From Micavibrio aeruginosavorus ARL-13 (GTDB lineage: Bacteria; Pseudomonadota; Alphaproteobacteria; Micavibrionales; Micavibrionaceae), in NCBI RefSeq assembly GCF_000226315.1, contig NC_016026.1, positions 806,001 through 870,000 of the forward strand: 64,000 nucleotides of DNA. The letters run 5' to 3'. Position numbers and translations under genes: made by a program. Positions 36,169-45,446 of this stretch are shown here, in pieces. Position 1 is the first letter of the stretch. Every line of letters begins with the position of its first letter. Under the pieces are notes generated by a model, which was not told where the DNA came from, ran no database searches, and was given only the letters and a program-made list of their open reading frames with translations.

Positions 36169-36272
36169 GTCATCCCGGAAAAGGCGCCCGCCTTTATCCG
36201 GGATTTTTGCCGTGATGGTCCCTCAATGGCACAAACCCCGGATAATCCCTGTCGGGATTTCCGGGGTGACGG
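36169..36272. repeat. Composite palindromic intergenic repeat
   Basis: GTCATCCCGGAAAAGGCGCC...TTTATCCGGGATTTTTGCCG then CCCCGGATAATCCCTGTCGG...CCGGGGTGACGG. Each half is a hairpin and the unit is bounded by GTCAT and GTGACGG. It lies in the space between the divergent polymerase and rlmJ genes. Confidence 0.8.
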
Positions 36273-36308
36273 TTTGAAGTTGGGTGGGAGAGTGCTAAAC
36301 AAAGAACC

Positions 36309-37148
36309 ATGAATTACCGCCATATCTACCACGCCGGAAACTTTGCAGACGTTATCAAGCACATCGTGCTGATGCGGGTGCTGGATTATCTGAAACAAAA
36401 AGACAAAGCGTTTTTCGTTTTGGATACCCATGCGGGAATTGGCATTTACGATCTGGACGCCGATCAGGCTCGCCGTACCGCCGAGGCCGATGACGGGATT
36501 GCGCGCGTCATGGCGCATGCCGATACGGCGCCAGAGGCCGTGCGCGCCTATGTCGATCTGGTGCGCGGGTTTAACCGGGGGGATGAATGGCGGACCTATC
36601 CGGGATCGCCCGCGATTACGCACAGTTTGATCCGCGACCAAGACCGCATGGTGGTCAACGAATTGCATCCCGATGATGTTGTGACACTGGAACATCACAT
36701 GGGACGTGATGATCGGGTGCGGGTGGAGCATATGGACGCGTATCAGGTGATCAAGGCTCTGTTGCCACCGCCGGAACGACGCGGCATGGTTCTGGTCGAT
36801 CCGCCGTTCGAAGTGACCGATGAATTTGCCCGCATGACCAAGGCCCTGATCGATGCCCATAAACGCTGGGCCACCGGGGTCTATGCGTTTTGGTACCCGA
36901 TTAAGGACCCGCGCGTGATTGCCCGGTGGCACAATGATCTGGCCGATACAGGGATTCCCAAAATTATGGCTGTGGATTTCATGATCCGCCCGGCCAGCGA
37001 CGTCACCCGCCTGAACGGCAGCGGTTTGGTTCTGGTGAATGCGCCATGGACGTTGGAATCGGAATTGAATACAATCTTGCCGTGGCTGGTTTCCACCCTG
37101 ACCAAGGGTGCGGGATCGTTCACCATCACACATCTGACGGGGGAATAA
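36309..37148 (+). CDS. rlmJ: 23S rRNA (adenine-2030-N6)-methyltransferase RlmJ
   Basis: Methylates A2030 of 23S rRNA. 279 residues with the family N-terminus MNYRHIYHAGNFADVIKHIV, the SAM region VLDTHAGIGIYDL and the amino-methyltransferase motif GMVLVDPPFEVTDEF. The C-terminal part ends in PWTLESELNTILPWLVSTLT, as usual. The start is an ATG soon after a palindromic repeat. It is followed by a TerB-like gene two bases after its stop, so the two are probably co-transcribed. Confidence 0.95.
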   Translation: MNYRHIYHAGNFADVIKHIVLMRVLDYLKQKDKAFFVLDTHAGIGIYDLDADQARRTAEADDGIARVMAHADTAPEAVRAYVDLVRGFNRGDEWRTYPGSPAITHSLIRDQDRMVVNELHPDDVVTLEHHMGRDDRVRVEHMDAYQVIKALLPPPERRGMVLVDPPFEVTDEFARMTKALIDAHKRWATGVYAFWYPIKDPRVIARWHNDLADTGIPKIMAVDFMIRPASDVTRLNGSGLVLVNAPWTLESELNTILPWLVSTLTKGAGSFTITHLTGE

Positions 37149-37150
37149 TC

Positions 37151-37645
37151 ATGACGGATCAAACGCAAGGCCAGGCGCAGGAGATGTCGGACAGCCGATT
37201 CCACATGTGGCGCGCTATTTTCGCCATGGCCCATGCCGATTCCGTTGTAACGAACGAAGAACGTGCGTTCATGTATAAGATTTTGACGGAAGAACCGCTC
37301 TCCGCCATTCAGCGCGCGCAGTTGGAGCGCGATATTTCCGCGCCGCAATCCATTCCGGATATGTTTGCCAAAATTACCGACCCCGATGATCGGAGCCAGT
37401 TTTTCTATTTTGCCCGTATGCTGGTCTGGACCGATGGTGACTTTGGCGCGCAGGAACAAAAAATCCTGCTGGAGCTAAACAAAGCCCACGTGAAAATGAC
37501 GGATATGGATTCCTTTACCGGGGATATGGCCTTTGAACTGGATGAAGAAGATAAAATGAACATCCTGTTCGACCATACGGCCGTGGAAGAGGGGGCGCAA
37601 GGCGGATTGCTCGGCGCGTTTTATCGCCGCTTCAGGAAGAAATAA
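37151..37645 (+). CDS. TerB-like helical protein
   Basis: 164 residues, all-helical, without signal or membrane segment. MWRAIFAMAHADSVVTNEERAFM and YFARMLVWTDGDFGAQEQKIL are the two tandem EF-hand-like helices of the TerB fold, each with the acidic ADSxVTxxE/TDGDFGxxE pattern. A basic tail (GAFYRRFRKK) closes it. TerB proteins are linked to stress and envelope responses, but the role here is unknown. It follows rlmJ by two bases. Confidence 0.8.
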   Translation: MTDQTQGQAQEMSDSRFHMWRAIFAMAHADSVVTNEERAFMYKILTEEPLSAIQRAQLERDISAPQSIPDMFAKITDPDDRSQFFYFARMLVWTDGDFGAQEQKILLELNKAHVKMTDMDSFTGDMAFELDEEDKMNILFDHTAVEEGAQGGLLGAFYRRFRKK

Positions 37646-37665
37646 TCTGTTGTTACCCCTATCCC

Positions 37666-37777
37666 GTCATCCCGGAAAACGCGTCAGCGTTTATCCGGGA
37701 TTTTTGCCGCAGTGGTTCAATTGAGAGCTCAGCGGCATGAGCCCCGGACAAGGGCGTTGCCCTTTCCGGGGTGACGG
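37666..37777. repeat. Composite palindromic intergenic repeat
   Basis: GTCATCCCGGAAAACGCGTC...TTTATCCGGGATTTTTGCCG then a short spacer and GCCCCGGACAAGGGCGTTGC...TTTCCGGGGTGACGG. It is a close relative of the unit in front of rlmJ and lies 20 bases after the TerB-like gene. Confidence 0.8.
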
Positions 37778-37792
37778 TTTTTTGGGGGGTGT

Positions 37793-38362
37793 TTAGGGGA
37801 ACGCCCTAACACCGTCATGCCGTGTATAGGCAATATTGGCGGGTGGTTCGTTGAGTGGGTTGCCGGGATAGGCCGATCCATCAAACTTCAGTGCGACTTG
37901 CCGGGCCGGTTCCCATGATTGTCCGCGCACCTCAATCACAATATCGCGCCAACCATTATTCCGTGTTTCCGCAACCAGAACAGGTCCGCGAATGGGCATA
38001 ATGTTGCTGATCGGGGTGAAGGATTCATTGTCCGCTTTCATCACAATCATGCTGCACCCCGAGATGCTGCACCAATAATTGTGCGGCCCCTTCATCATCA
38101 CTAGCGCATCGCGTCGCCCGTCATTGTCCAAATCGACGCGCAGGAAATCATATTGGCTGAAGGCCGGGCCGCGCCCGGATTTGATCATGCTGGCGATGGA
38201 TTGTTCCAACGCCTTGTCGCTGGGGTCTTTGGGGGCCAGAAAATCCGGCATCGGTGTCAGTGGGCCGTCTGGAATGACGGCCATTTCGGGCGAAGACCCG
38301 CATCCCGCCAGAGACAAGGCCAAAGTTGTGACGATGACGGGAATAAAGGAACGCAAATGCAC
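37793..38362 (-). CDS. Predicted lipoprotein, 189 residues
   Basis: Signal peptide with lipobox LAGC (Cys21; SFIPVIVTTLALSLAGCGSS). The mature part has DFLRVDLDNDGRRDALVMM, a calcium-binding or FG-GAP-like Asp motif. A CSISGCS pair of cysteines follows, and YPGNPLNEPPANI appears near the end. No known family is apparent. The 160 bases between it and the next gene contain short stems but no obvious signal. It is convergent with rlmJ-TerB. Confidence 0.75.
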   Translation of the reverse strand: MHLRSFIPVIVTTLALSLAGCGSSPEMAVIPDGPLTPMPDFLAPKDPSDKALEQSIASMIKSGRGPAFSQYDFLRVDLDNDGRRDALVMMKGPHNYWCSISGCSMIVMKADNESFTPISNIMPIRGPVLVAETRNNGWRDIVIEVRGQSWEPARQVALKFDGSAYPGNPLNEPPANIAYTRHDGVRAFP

Positions 38363-38522
38363 AGACCTTGCGAAAAGAGCGGAAGGGGAGATGTATCCCC
38401 GCCGCCCCGAATCTGATCACCGGGGACAAGCGGGGTTTGATTGCGGTGATTGTCCAAGGCCACGTCCGATTTGGCAAGGATTTGCCCCGGAAACGCGCCA
38501 TTGGGATGTGGACAAATATGGA

Positions 38523-40307
38523 TTATCGCGGGCTTGGCGGGGGTGAAGGTTGGGCGTTCGCCTTTTGGGCCTCCTCATCCTCCAGCTTTTTCCAATCCGG
38601 TTTCCCAACAACGGTTTTCGGGAGCTCCTCGGTCCGCGTTTCGAAAGAACGCGGAATCTCCAAGGCGTGCAATTTATCGGCCAGGAAAGTGCGCCATTGC
38701 TCGGCGGTGGGTTTATCGGTTGCATCGTCCTTATACCGGATAAATGCCTTGACGGATTCCTTTACCGTTCCCTTGTTCACGCCAATCACAACACATTCAG
38801 CAACGGATGGATGCGCATAAAGCGCTTGTTCCACCATGTTTGGATAAACCTTGAATCCGTTGATGGCCAGCATGCGTTTGAGGCGGTCCGTGATAAACAC
38901 ATAACCGTGATCATCGATATGGCCGATGTCGCCAGTGCGGAAAAATCCGTCCCGCGTCATTGTTTTTCGCGTTTCGTCCGGTTTGTTCCAGTACCCGCGC
39001 ATAACCTGTGGCCCGCGAATGCAAATTTCCCCCGTGGTCCCGTTGGGCAGTGATATATCCGGGTTTTCAGGATCGACGATTTTAATTTCCGTCCGCGGCA
39101 TGGGTTGACCGACGCTGGCCGGATGGTTTTCCCCGCAGGGCGGGTGGCTTGTGGCCACAGGGCTGGTTTCGGACAGCCCATATCCCTGATATACGCCGCA
39201 ACCGGTGGCTTTTTCAAAGGCGGCCTTAACATCGGGTGGCAAAGCGGCACCACCGGAAATCACGGCCCGGATGCTTTTCAGGTTGTAGTGTTCCAGATCC
39301 TGATGCGCGACGATGCCCTGTAACATGCGGGGCACGGCGGGGAATACAGTGGGGCGATGTTTGTGAATGGCCTCCAGCGTGGCCGTCATATCGCGTGGGT
39401 TGGGCAGGATGATAATTTCCGATCCTGTCGCCATGGCATTGATCAATCCGACAGTCAGACCAAAAATATGAAAGAACGGAATGCTGACCAGGAATTTTTC
39501 ACGTCCCATTTGGATCAGGGCCGGGTCATGGTCGCGGTCCGGCCGCGCGCCAAACATCTCTTCGATCTGTTTGACGTTCGCGGCAATGTTGAAGTGGGAG
39601 AGCATCGCGCCCTTTGGTGTCCCTGTGGTCCCGCCCGTATATTGCAACAGGGCGACATCGTTCGGATGAATATTTACCGGGAATGGTTTGACGCCGTATA
39701 AACCCAGATCGCTGAACGTGCGGATGGCGGTGCTGCTGCGGTCGGGGCTGAATACGTCTTTGCTTTTAAAAAGTCGAAACAAGATGGATTTAAAGGTCGG
39801 CAACATATCAGCCATGGGGCAGACGATGAGTTTTTTCAAAGATCCATCTTTGACCAAATCCGGTGCGCTGTTCTTGGCGTCGCCATATTGTTTTAAATCC
39901 AGCGCCACCATGACTTCGGTGCCGCTGTCCGCGATTTGTTTGCGCAATTCATCGGCGGTGTAGAGGGGGCTGAAATTGACGATGGTGGCGCCCAGTTTCA
40001 ACGCCGCAAACATCATCACCGGGTAGAAAGGTGTGTTCGGCATGTATAATCCGACACGCGTGCATTTGCGAACACCTTGCTGCTGCAAGCCCGCCGCAGT
40101 GCGGTCAACCATCTGGCCGAATTCGCGGTAGGTGATATGCCGGCCCATAAAGTTGATAAAGGGGCGGTCGGGGTAACGGTGCAGGGCCCGGTTCAGCGCG
40201 TCCACCAATGTGATGCGGGGGATGGCCATGTCCCATTGTGCGCCCGGCGCATAATATTCGGCTGGCGGAGCAATGCTCCGCGTGGTGCGAGAATTCTTCC
40301 CTGTCAT
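38523..40307 (-). CDS. Long-chain acyl-CoA ligase (FadD-like)
   Basis: Activates fatty acids as acyl-adenylates and then CoA thioesters. About 594 residues from the ATG preceded by CAGGGATCGTT; an ATG 57 bases upstream is a weaker choice. AMP-binding motif LLQYTGGTTGTPKGAMLSH, then YQGYGLSETSPVA and TGDIGHIDDHGYVFITDRLKRM are present. GFKVYPNMVEQALYAHPSV and PKTVVGKPDWK with the C-terminal Lys complete the family set. Likely a peripheral membrane or cytoplasmic enzyme. It is downstream of the hybrid kinase on the same strand. Confidence 0.93.
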   Translation of the reverse strand: MTGKNSRTTRSIAPPAEYYAPGAQWDMAIPRITLVDALNRALHRYPDRPFINFMGRHITYREFGQMVDRTAAGLQQQGVRKCTRVGLYMPNTPFYPVMMFAALKLGATIVNFSPLYTADELRKQIADSGTEVMVALDLKQYGDAKNSAPDLVKDGSLKKLIVCPMADMLPTFKSILFRLFKSKDVFSPDRSSTAIRTFSDLGLYGVKPFPVNIHPNDVALLQYTGGTTGTPKGAMLSHFNIAANVKQIEEMFGARPDRDHDPALIQMGREKFLVSIPFFHIFGLTVGLINAMATGSEIIILPNPRDMTATLEAIHKHRPTVFPAVPRMLQGIVAHQDLEHYNLKSIRAVISGGAALPPDVKAAFEKATGCGVYQGYGLSETSPVATSHPPCGENHPASVGQPMPRTEIKIVDPENPDISLPNGTTGEICIRGPQVMRGYWNKPDETRKTMTRDGFFRTGDIGHIDDHGYVFITDRLKRMLAINGFKVYPNMVEQALYAHPSVAECVVIGVNKGTVKESVKAFIRYKDDATDKPTAEQWRTFLADKLHALEIPRSFETRTEELPKTVVGKPDWKKLEDEEAQKANAQPSPPPSPR

Positions 40308-40434
40308 AACGATCCCTGTCTGTTCGGTCCGCTCTTTTAAGGCCAGGCGGTATGGAATCTGCATAACAGTCTGTTTTTATACTGTAAACCCACACGCAAT
40401 GTTGCGGGTGCACAGTGTAAAGAGGCGCAACGTC

Positions 40435-42627
40435 TTAATAACCCGCCGCATGCGGGCGTGTCATATAGGCCTGAAACGCCCGAATGCTGTCATTAAAGAG
40501 AGTGAGCAACCTGTGGATAACGTCAATCGGTGGTGTGATGCCGCCACGGGCCAGGTCGGATTGTTCGTCCAAAAGCTGGCGGCAATACTGGGCCAGGCGG
40601 CTCAGGCCGAAATTGCCGGCAACGCCAGTCATGGAGTGTAAATCTCCCCGAGGAATTGACCCCGATTCTTCCAGTGTCGTCAGGATGCGTTCGGCATCCA
40701 TGATGAAATCATGGAAGAGCTTCAGGAGCTGGTCGTCGCCAATATAGCTCGAAAATTGTTCAACCTGTTCCGTGTTGAGAAGGGGAACGGGAAGTAAATC
40801 ATTTGCGATGACCGGTGGCGTGACAAACGGATCATCCGCGCCTAATCCCAGAACGGAGTCGATCGTTTTATAAAGTTTCAGGGCGTCCACGGGCTTAACC
40901 AGACATTCATCCATCCCGGCTTCCAGGCAGGCTTTCATCTCGTCGGGCAGGGCGTGCGCGGTTAAGGCGACGATGGGCAAGTCGATAGCGGATAGTCCCA
41001 ACTCTTCGCGAATAACGGTTGTGGCTTCAATCCCGCTCATTCCGGGCATTTGAATATCCATCAGAACCATATCGTACTGTTTTGACTTGACGGCTTCGAC
41101 CGCGGCATAACCGTTGTCGACAATGTCAAAACTGTATCCGCCTTTTCGCAACTGGGCGGACACCAGGGCTTGGTTCATTGGGATGTCTTCGGCAATCAAA
41201 ATGTGGGCTTTTTCAGTCTGTTGCGTCATCGCCTGCTCGGCATCCAGAGTGTTACTGGCGGGAATAATTCCATCGGCAACCAATGTGGGCAGTGTGACTG
41301 TGAATGTCGTCCCTCTGCCATGTTCGCTGTTCACTGTGATTTTTCCATCCATCTGGGTCATCAGGTTGAGCGCAATGCTCAGTCCCAATCCCGTTCCACC
41401 AAAATTGCGTGTGATGGATGTGTCGGCCTGTTCGAAAGCCTCAAAAATGATTTTTAACTTATCTTCGGCAATACCAATTCCCGTATCGGTGACGGAAATG
41501 GTCAGCGTTTCATTTTGCTCGTCAATCGGGCTGGAGTGTAAGGACAGCCGGACCGATCCGGATTGCGTAAATTTCAGGGCGTTGGACAACAGGTTCATCA
41601 CAACCTGACGCAGGCGCAATTCGTCATTGACGATATATTCGGGAACATTCGGTCCGATCACCATGTGCAGTTCCAGGTTTTTTCGGTCTGCATCCGGTTG
41701 CACCAGATCGATACAGCTTTCCATCAAGCTGCGAATGTTAAATGTATGTTTGACGATCTTCATTTTTCCGGCCTCGATTTTTGAAAAATCGAGAATGTCA
41801 TCAACCAGCAGAATCATGGATGACACTGCGGAGTGGATTTGTTTCAGGTAATAATCCTGCGTTTCATCCAGTTTTGTTTTTCGCAAAAGTTCGCTGAAAC
41901 CGAAGACGCCGTTGATAGGGGTCCGTATTTCATGGCTCATCTTCGCCAGAAACAGTGATTTGGCTTTTGTCGCTTCCTCGGCGCGCTTTTCGCTGGCCGC
42001 CAGATCGTCAACAAGCTCGTGGCGCCGCAAATCCTGCAACATGATCAGGCCAAAGACAAATGTCCAGAAAGCCGTGGTCATGTACAGGGCCTGAATAACG
42101 CCGGACGATACAATTTCCTTTACCGAAAAGGGCATCAGGAAGAAGACCGACAACGTTATAATGGGTGAGATAATCGAAAACAGCAGGATGTTCAAAACAC
42201 CAATACGTTGATTGTTCTGGTCCAGCCACGCGCGATAAGCCAACCCGCAACCAACGGAAATCCACATGCCCATGATCGCCGTGGGAACACCAAGCCCGCC
42301 GAAATACGCACGGGTGGCCGATGTAATCAGCGCGGCAATTGCCGCCGGGATGGGGCCGACAAAGAACGCACAAATGGCCAGAATGGCATTGCGGGCATCC
42401 AGAACAACCTCGCTGGAATAACGCACGGCCATGGCAATCATCAGTGAAGCTAGGCATCCGAAAACGATGCCGACAATGATTTTGCGGCGCGCCGTGTTCT
42501 GTGATCGCGACCAATCTTCGGCCAAGCCGAACAAAGCAAAAATCCCAACCGTGATCAGGAAATGTTCGGCGATGGTCTGCAGCGATGTAACGCTGTCTGT
42601 GGGGAAAAGAATGGTTTTATGGTGCAT
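40435..42627 (-). CDS. Hybrid histidine kinase with 5TM sensor, receiver and Hpt domains
   Basis: 730-residue membrane sensor. The N-terminal region (about 20-200) has six or so helices and looks like a 5TM-LytS-type sensor (FFVGPIPAAIAALITSATRAY). HisKA carries the phosphate-accepting His232 in MSHEIRTPINGVFGF. The ATPase domain (about 335-448) has N-box MNLLSNALKF and G-boxes DTGIGIAEDK and GGTGLGLSIAL. The receiver (473-592) has Asp524 in VLMDIQMPGMSG, and a C-terminal Hpt domain has His664 in LHSMTGVAGNFG. All relay steps are therefore in one protein; no response regulator lies nearby. The signal is unknown. Confidence 0.93.
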   Translation of the reverse strand: MHHKTILFPTDSVTSLQTIAEHFLITVGIFALFGLAEDWSRSQNTARRKIIVGIVFGCLASLMIAMAVRYSSEVVLDARNAILAICAFFVGPIPAAIAALITSATRAYFGGLGVPTAIMGMWISVGCGLAYRAWLDQNNQRIGVLNILLFSIISPIITLSVFFLMPFSVKEIVSSGVIQALYMTTAFWTFVFGLIMLQDLRRHELVDDLAASEKRAEEATKAKSLFLAKMSHEIRTPINGVFGFSELLRKTKLDETQDYYLKQIHSAVSSMILLVDDILDFSKIEAGKMKIVKHTFNIRSLMESCIDLVQPDADRKNLELHMVIGPNVPEYIVNDELRLRQVVMNLLSNALKFTQSGSVRLSLHSSPIDEQNETLTISVTDTGIGIAEDKLKIIFEAFEQADTSITRNFGGTGLGLSIALNLMTQMDGKITVNSEHGRGTTFTVTLPTLVADGIIPASNTLDAEQAMTQQTEKAHILIAEDIPMNQALVSAQLRKGGYSFDIVDNGYAAVEAVKSKQYDMVLMDIQMPGMSGIEATTVIREELGLSAIDLPIVALTAHALPDEMKACLEAGMDECLVKPVDALKLYKTIDSVLGLGADDPFVTPPVIANDLLPVPLLNTEQVEQFSSYIGDDQLLKLFHDFIMDAERILTTLEESGSIPRGDLHSMTGVAGNFGLSRLAQYCRQLLDEQSDLARGGITPPIDVIHRLLTLFNDSIRAFQAYMTRPHAAGY

Positions 42628-42794
42628 CTAAATACGTTGGCTCTATGTCTTGGGCTGAAAATCAGGGCATATTAACCGCCTTTCAGGTCAGGGCGAGTCT
42701 TTATTTTCCATTTTCCCGGCTTTTTCCAGTGGCTGGACAGGCGCGCTTTCTGGCTCTAAAGAATCTAAAGTCTATAAAAACAGGGAGTTATATT

Positions 42795-43967
42795 ATGTCC
42801 TCTCACACACAGGACCCTATTGTTATCGTTGGCATGGCCCGCACCCCGATGGGTGGGTTTCAGGGCGATTTCGCCAATCTGACCGCCCCGGAATTGGGCG
42901 CGGCCGCCATTCGTGCGGCATTGCAACGATCCGGCGTGGCAGGGGTGGATGAGGTCATCATGGGCAATGTCCTGTCCGCCGGGCAGGGACAAGCCCCGGC
43001 GCGGCAAGCATCGATCGGTGCAGGCATTCCCAATTCCGTGGGCTGTACCACCATCAATAAAATGTGTGGATCGGGGTTGAAGGCTGTCATGCTGGCGCAT
43101 GATTTGATCACAGCCGGAACCAATGACGTGATGATCGCGGGGGGCATGGAAAGCATGACCAATGCGCCATACCTGTTGCCCAAGGCGCGTGGCGGGTACC
43201 GCATGGGGCATGGTCAGGTGATTGACCATATGTTTTTGGACGGTCTGGAAGATGCGTATGACCGTGGCAAGTTGATGGGTGTTTTCGCGGAGTTGTGCGC
43301 CGGTGAATATAAATTCACGCGTGAAGCCCAGGATGCCTTTGCCATTGAATCGCTGGCCCGTGCGCAAAAAGCCGATTTCACGGCGGAGATTGTTCCCGTG
43401 ACGGTCAAGGTTGGCAAAGAAGAAAAAATTATCTCCATCGACGAACAGCCGGGCAAAGCCCGCCCGGATAAAATTCCGGGACTGAAGCCTGCGTTTAAAC
43501 CGGATGGCACGGTCACGGCGGCGAATGCAAGCTCGATTTCCGATGGTGCGGCGGCGCTTGTATTGATGCGCCGAAGTGCGGCGGAGAAAGGTGGTCATAA
43601 AATTCTGGCCACGATCGCCGGTCATTCAACCTTTGCCCATGAACCGGCATGGTTCACCACCGCCCCCGTTGGTGCGTTGAAAAAATTGTCCGATAAAACC
43701 GGATGGGCGATGAAGGCTGTCGATCTGTTTGAAATCAACGAGGCCTTTGCCGTCGTGACCATGGCCGCAATGAAGGACCTGGATCTGCCGCATGACAAGG
43801 TGAACGTCCATGGCGGGGCCTGTGCCCTTGGTCACCCGATTGGGGCATCCGGCGCGCGCGTGTTGGTGACGTTGATTGCGGCGCTGGAAAAATACGACCT
43901 GAAACGCGGTATGGCGACATTGTGCATCGGTGGCGGTGAAGCCGTGGCTGTGGCTGTAGAGCGCTGA
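42795..43967 (+). CDS. Thiolase, acetyl-CoA C-acetyltransferase type
   Basis: 390 residues from an ATG behind CAGGGAGTTATATT. It is a degradative or biosynthetic thiolase: TINKMCGSGLKAVMLA has the acyl-accepting Cys, HGGACALGHPIGASGAR the His and CIGGGEAVAV the second Cys. It would cleave 3-ketoacyl-CoA (or 2-methylacetoacetyl-CoA in isoleucine breakdown) or condense acetyl-CoA; direction is not visible. Cytoplasmic. It is first in a plus-strand run with a DUF1328 gene, an acyl-CoA dehydrogenase and an SDR. Confidence 0.93.
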   Translation: MSSHTQDPIVIVGMARTPMGGFQGDFANLTAPELGAAAIRAALQRSGVAGVDEVIMGNVLSAGQGQAPARQASIGAGIPNSVGCTTINKMCGSGLKAVMLAHDLITAGTNDVMIAGGMESMTNAPYLLPKARGGYRMGHGQVIDHMFLDGLEDAYDRGKLMGVFAELCAGEYKFTREAQDAFAIESLARAQKADFTAEIVPVTVKVGKEEKIISIDEQPGKARPDKIPGLKPAFKPDGTVTAANASSISDGAAALVLMRRSAAEKGGHKILATIAGHSTFAHEPAWFTTAPVGALKKLSDKTGWAMKAVDLFEINEAFAVVTMAAMKDLDLPHDKVNVHGGACALGHPIGASGARVLVTLIAALEKYDLKRGMATLCIGGGEAVAVAVER

Positions 43968-44056
43968 ACGAAAAGAGAAAATTTTAAGGGTGTTCGGGCT
44001 GGCTATTCGCCTTACCCTTAATCAGGACGCTTAAAAACAAGCAAAGGAGGTTCTCC

Positions 44057-44227
44057 ATGCTTCAATATGCTGTCCTTTTTCTGATTCTGGCGCTGATCGC
44101 GGGCTTCTTTGGATTTAGTGGTGTCGCAACCGTGTCGGTGGGGTTTGCAAAAATCCTGTTCTTGCTCTTTGTTGTGCTGTTTATCGCATCAGCTGTGTTC
44201 GGTTTTATTCGCCGCCCGCATGCCTGA
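44057..44227 (+). CDS. DUF1328 small membrane protein, 56 residues
   Basis: Begins MLQYAVLFLILALIAGFFGF and ends RRPHA, with two hydrophobic helices and little else. A strong ribosome-binding site, AAAGGAGG, sits seven bases before the ATG. Length and the LIAGFFGFSGVA stretch are those of the DUF1328/YtjA family, small inner-membrane proteins of unknown function common in proteobacteria. It is inserted between thiolase and acyl-CoA dehydrogenase. Confidence 0.85.
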   Translation: MLQYAVLFLILALIAGFFGFSGVATVSVGFAKILFLLFVVLFIASAVFGFIRRPHA

Positions 44228-44306
44228 GGTGGATAACCACAATTTTTTGCACGACAGCATGGGATGACGCTTTCGTACCGGGCTCCCAGCCTGTACGATT
44301 GCGCCC

Positions 44307-45446
44307 ATGTTGACCGAAGAGCAAAAATCTATCCGTGATATGGTGCGGGATCTGGCCCGGGACAAAATTGCCCCGGGTGCACGCATGCGTGATCAATTCG
44401 CCATGTTTCCCCGTGAACAATTAGACGCCATGGCCGAACTCGGCCTGCTGGGTATGCTGATCCCCGATGAATGGGGTGGTGCGGATGCGGGCGTTTTGAA
44501 TTTCTGTCTGGCGATTGAGGAAATTGCCGCCGCCGATGGGGCGTTGTCTACCATTGTGTCTGTGCATTCGTCACCGTCTTCCACCTGTATCCTGAAATAC
44601 GGCAACGATGCACAGAAAGAACGGTTTTTAAAACCGCTGGCACAAGGGCAGTGGATTGGTGGGTTTGCCCTGACCGAGCCTGGTGCGGGCTCGGATGCGT
44701 CCGCCATGGCCACGCGCGCGTACCGTGATGGTGATGATTATATTATCAATGGCGCGAAACAATTTATTACATCGGGTAAAAATGGCGATGTGATTATCGT
44801 TTTTGCTGTGACGGACCCCGATGCCGGGAAAAAGGGCATGTCCGCCTTTATCGTGCCCACGGACACACCGGGCTATAATGTCACGCGGATCGAAGAAAAA
44901 ATGGGGCAACATGCATCCGATACCTGTGCATTGAATTTCGATGATATGCGCATTTCTTCCGCCAACCGTCTGGGTGAAGAAGGGCAAGGCTACGCGATTG
45001 CGCTGGCCAATCTGGAAGGCGGGCGTCTGGGTATTGCCTCCCAATCTCTCGGCATGGCGCGGGCGGCGTATGAATCGGCACTGTTCTATGCAAAGGATCG
45101 CAAAAGCTTTGGCAAGTCCCTGATGGATCATCAGGCGGTGGCCTTCAAACTGGCCGACATGGCGACGCAGATCGAGGCCGCGCGATTGATGATTCATAAC
45201 GCTGCGCGGATGAAAGACGCGGGATTGCCCTGCACGCGCGAAGCTTGCATGGCGAAATTATTCGCATCCGAAATGGCGGAAAAGGTCGTTCATGATGCCA
45301 TTCAAATCCATGGTGGTTATGGTTATCTGGCCGATTTTCCGGTGGAACGTATTTACCGCGATGTGCGTGTAACCACAATTTACGAAGGAACCAGCGATAT
45401 TCAACGCATGGTGATTGCCCGCGAAATCGCGAAGGAGAGCGTATAA
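44307..45446 (+). CDS. Acyl-CoA dehydrogenase, short/branched-chain type
   Basis: 379-residue FAD enzyme that forms 2-enoyl-CoA. FALTEPGAGSDASAM is the FAD-binding motif. HDAIQIHGGYGYLADFPVERIYRD and TTIYEGTSDIQRM include the catalytic Glu (YEG). Length and sequence style fit butyryl-, isobutyryl- or 2-methylbutyryl-CoA dehydrogenases; the acyl chain cannot be decided here. The ATG lies 79 bases after the DUF1328 gene. The stop shares one base with the SDR start (TAATG), so the two are coupled. Confidence 0.93.
   Translation: MLTEEQKSIRDMVRDLARDKIAPGARMRDQFAMFPREQLDAMAELGLLGMLIPDEWGGADAGVLNFCLAIEEIAAADGALSTIVSVHSSPSSTCILKYGNDAQKERFLKPLAQGQWIGGFALTEPGAGSDASAMATRAYRDGDDYIINGAKQFITSGKNGDVIIVFAVTDPDAGKKGMSAFIVPTDTPGYNVTRIEEKMGQHASDTCALNFDDMRISSANRLGEEGQGYAIALANLEGGRLGIASQSLGMARAAYESALFYAKDRKSFGKSLMDHQAVAFKLADMATQIEAARLMIHNAARMKDAGLPCTREACMAKLFASEMAEKVVHDAIQIHGGYGYLADFPVERIYRDVRVTTIYEGTSDIQRMVIAREIAKESV

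Noticed and set aside
38363-38522. RNA gene between the lipoprotein and FadD genes
   Set aside because: Several short GC-rich stems occur, but no tRNA arms or known RNA motif can be built.
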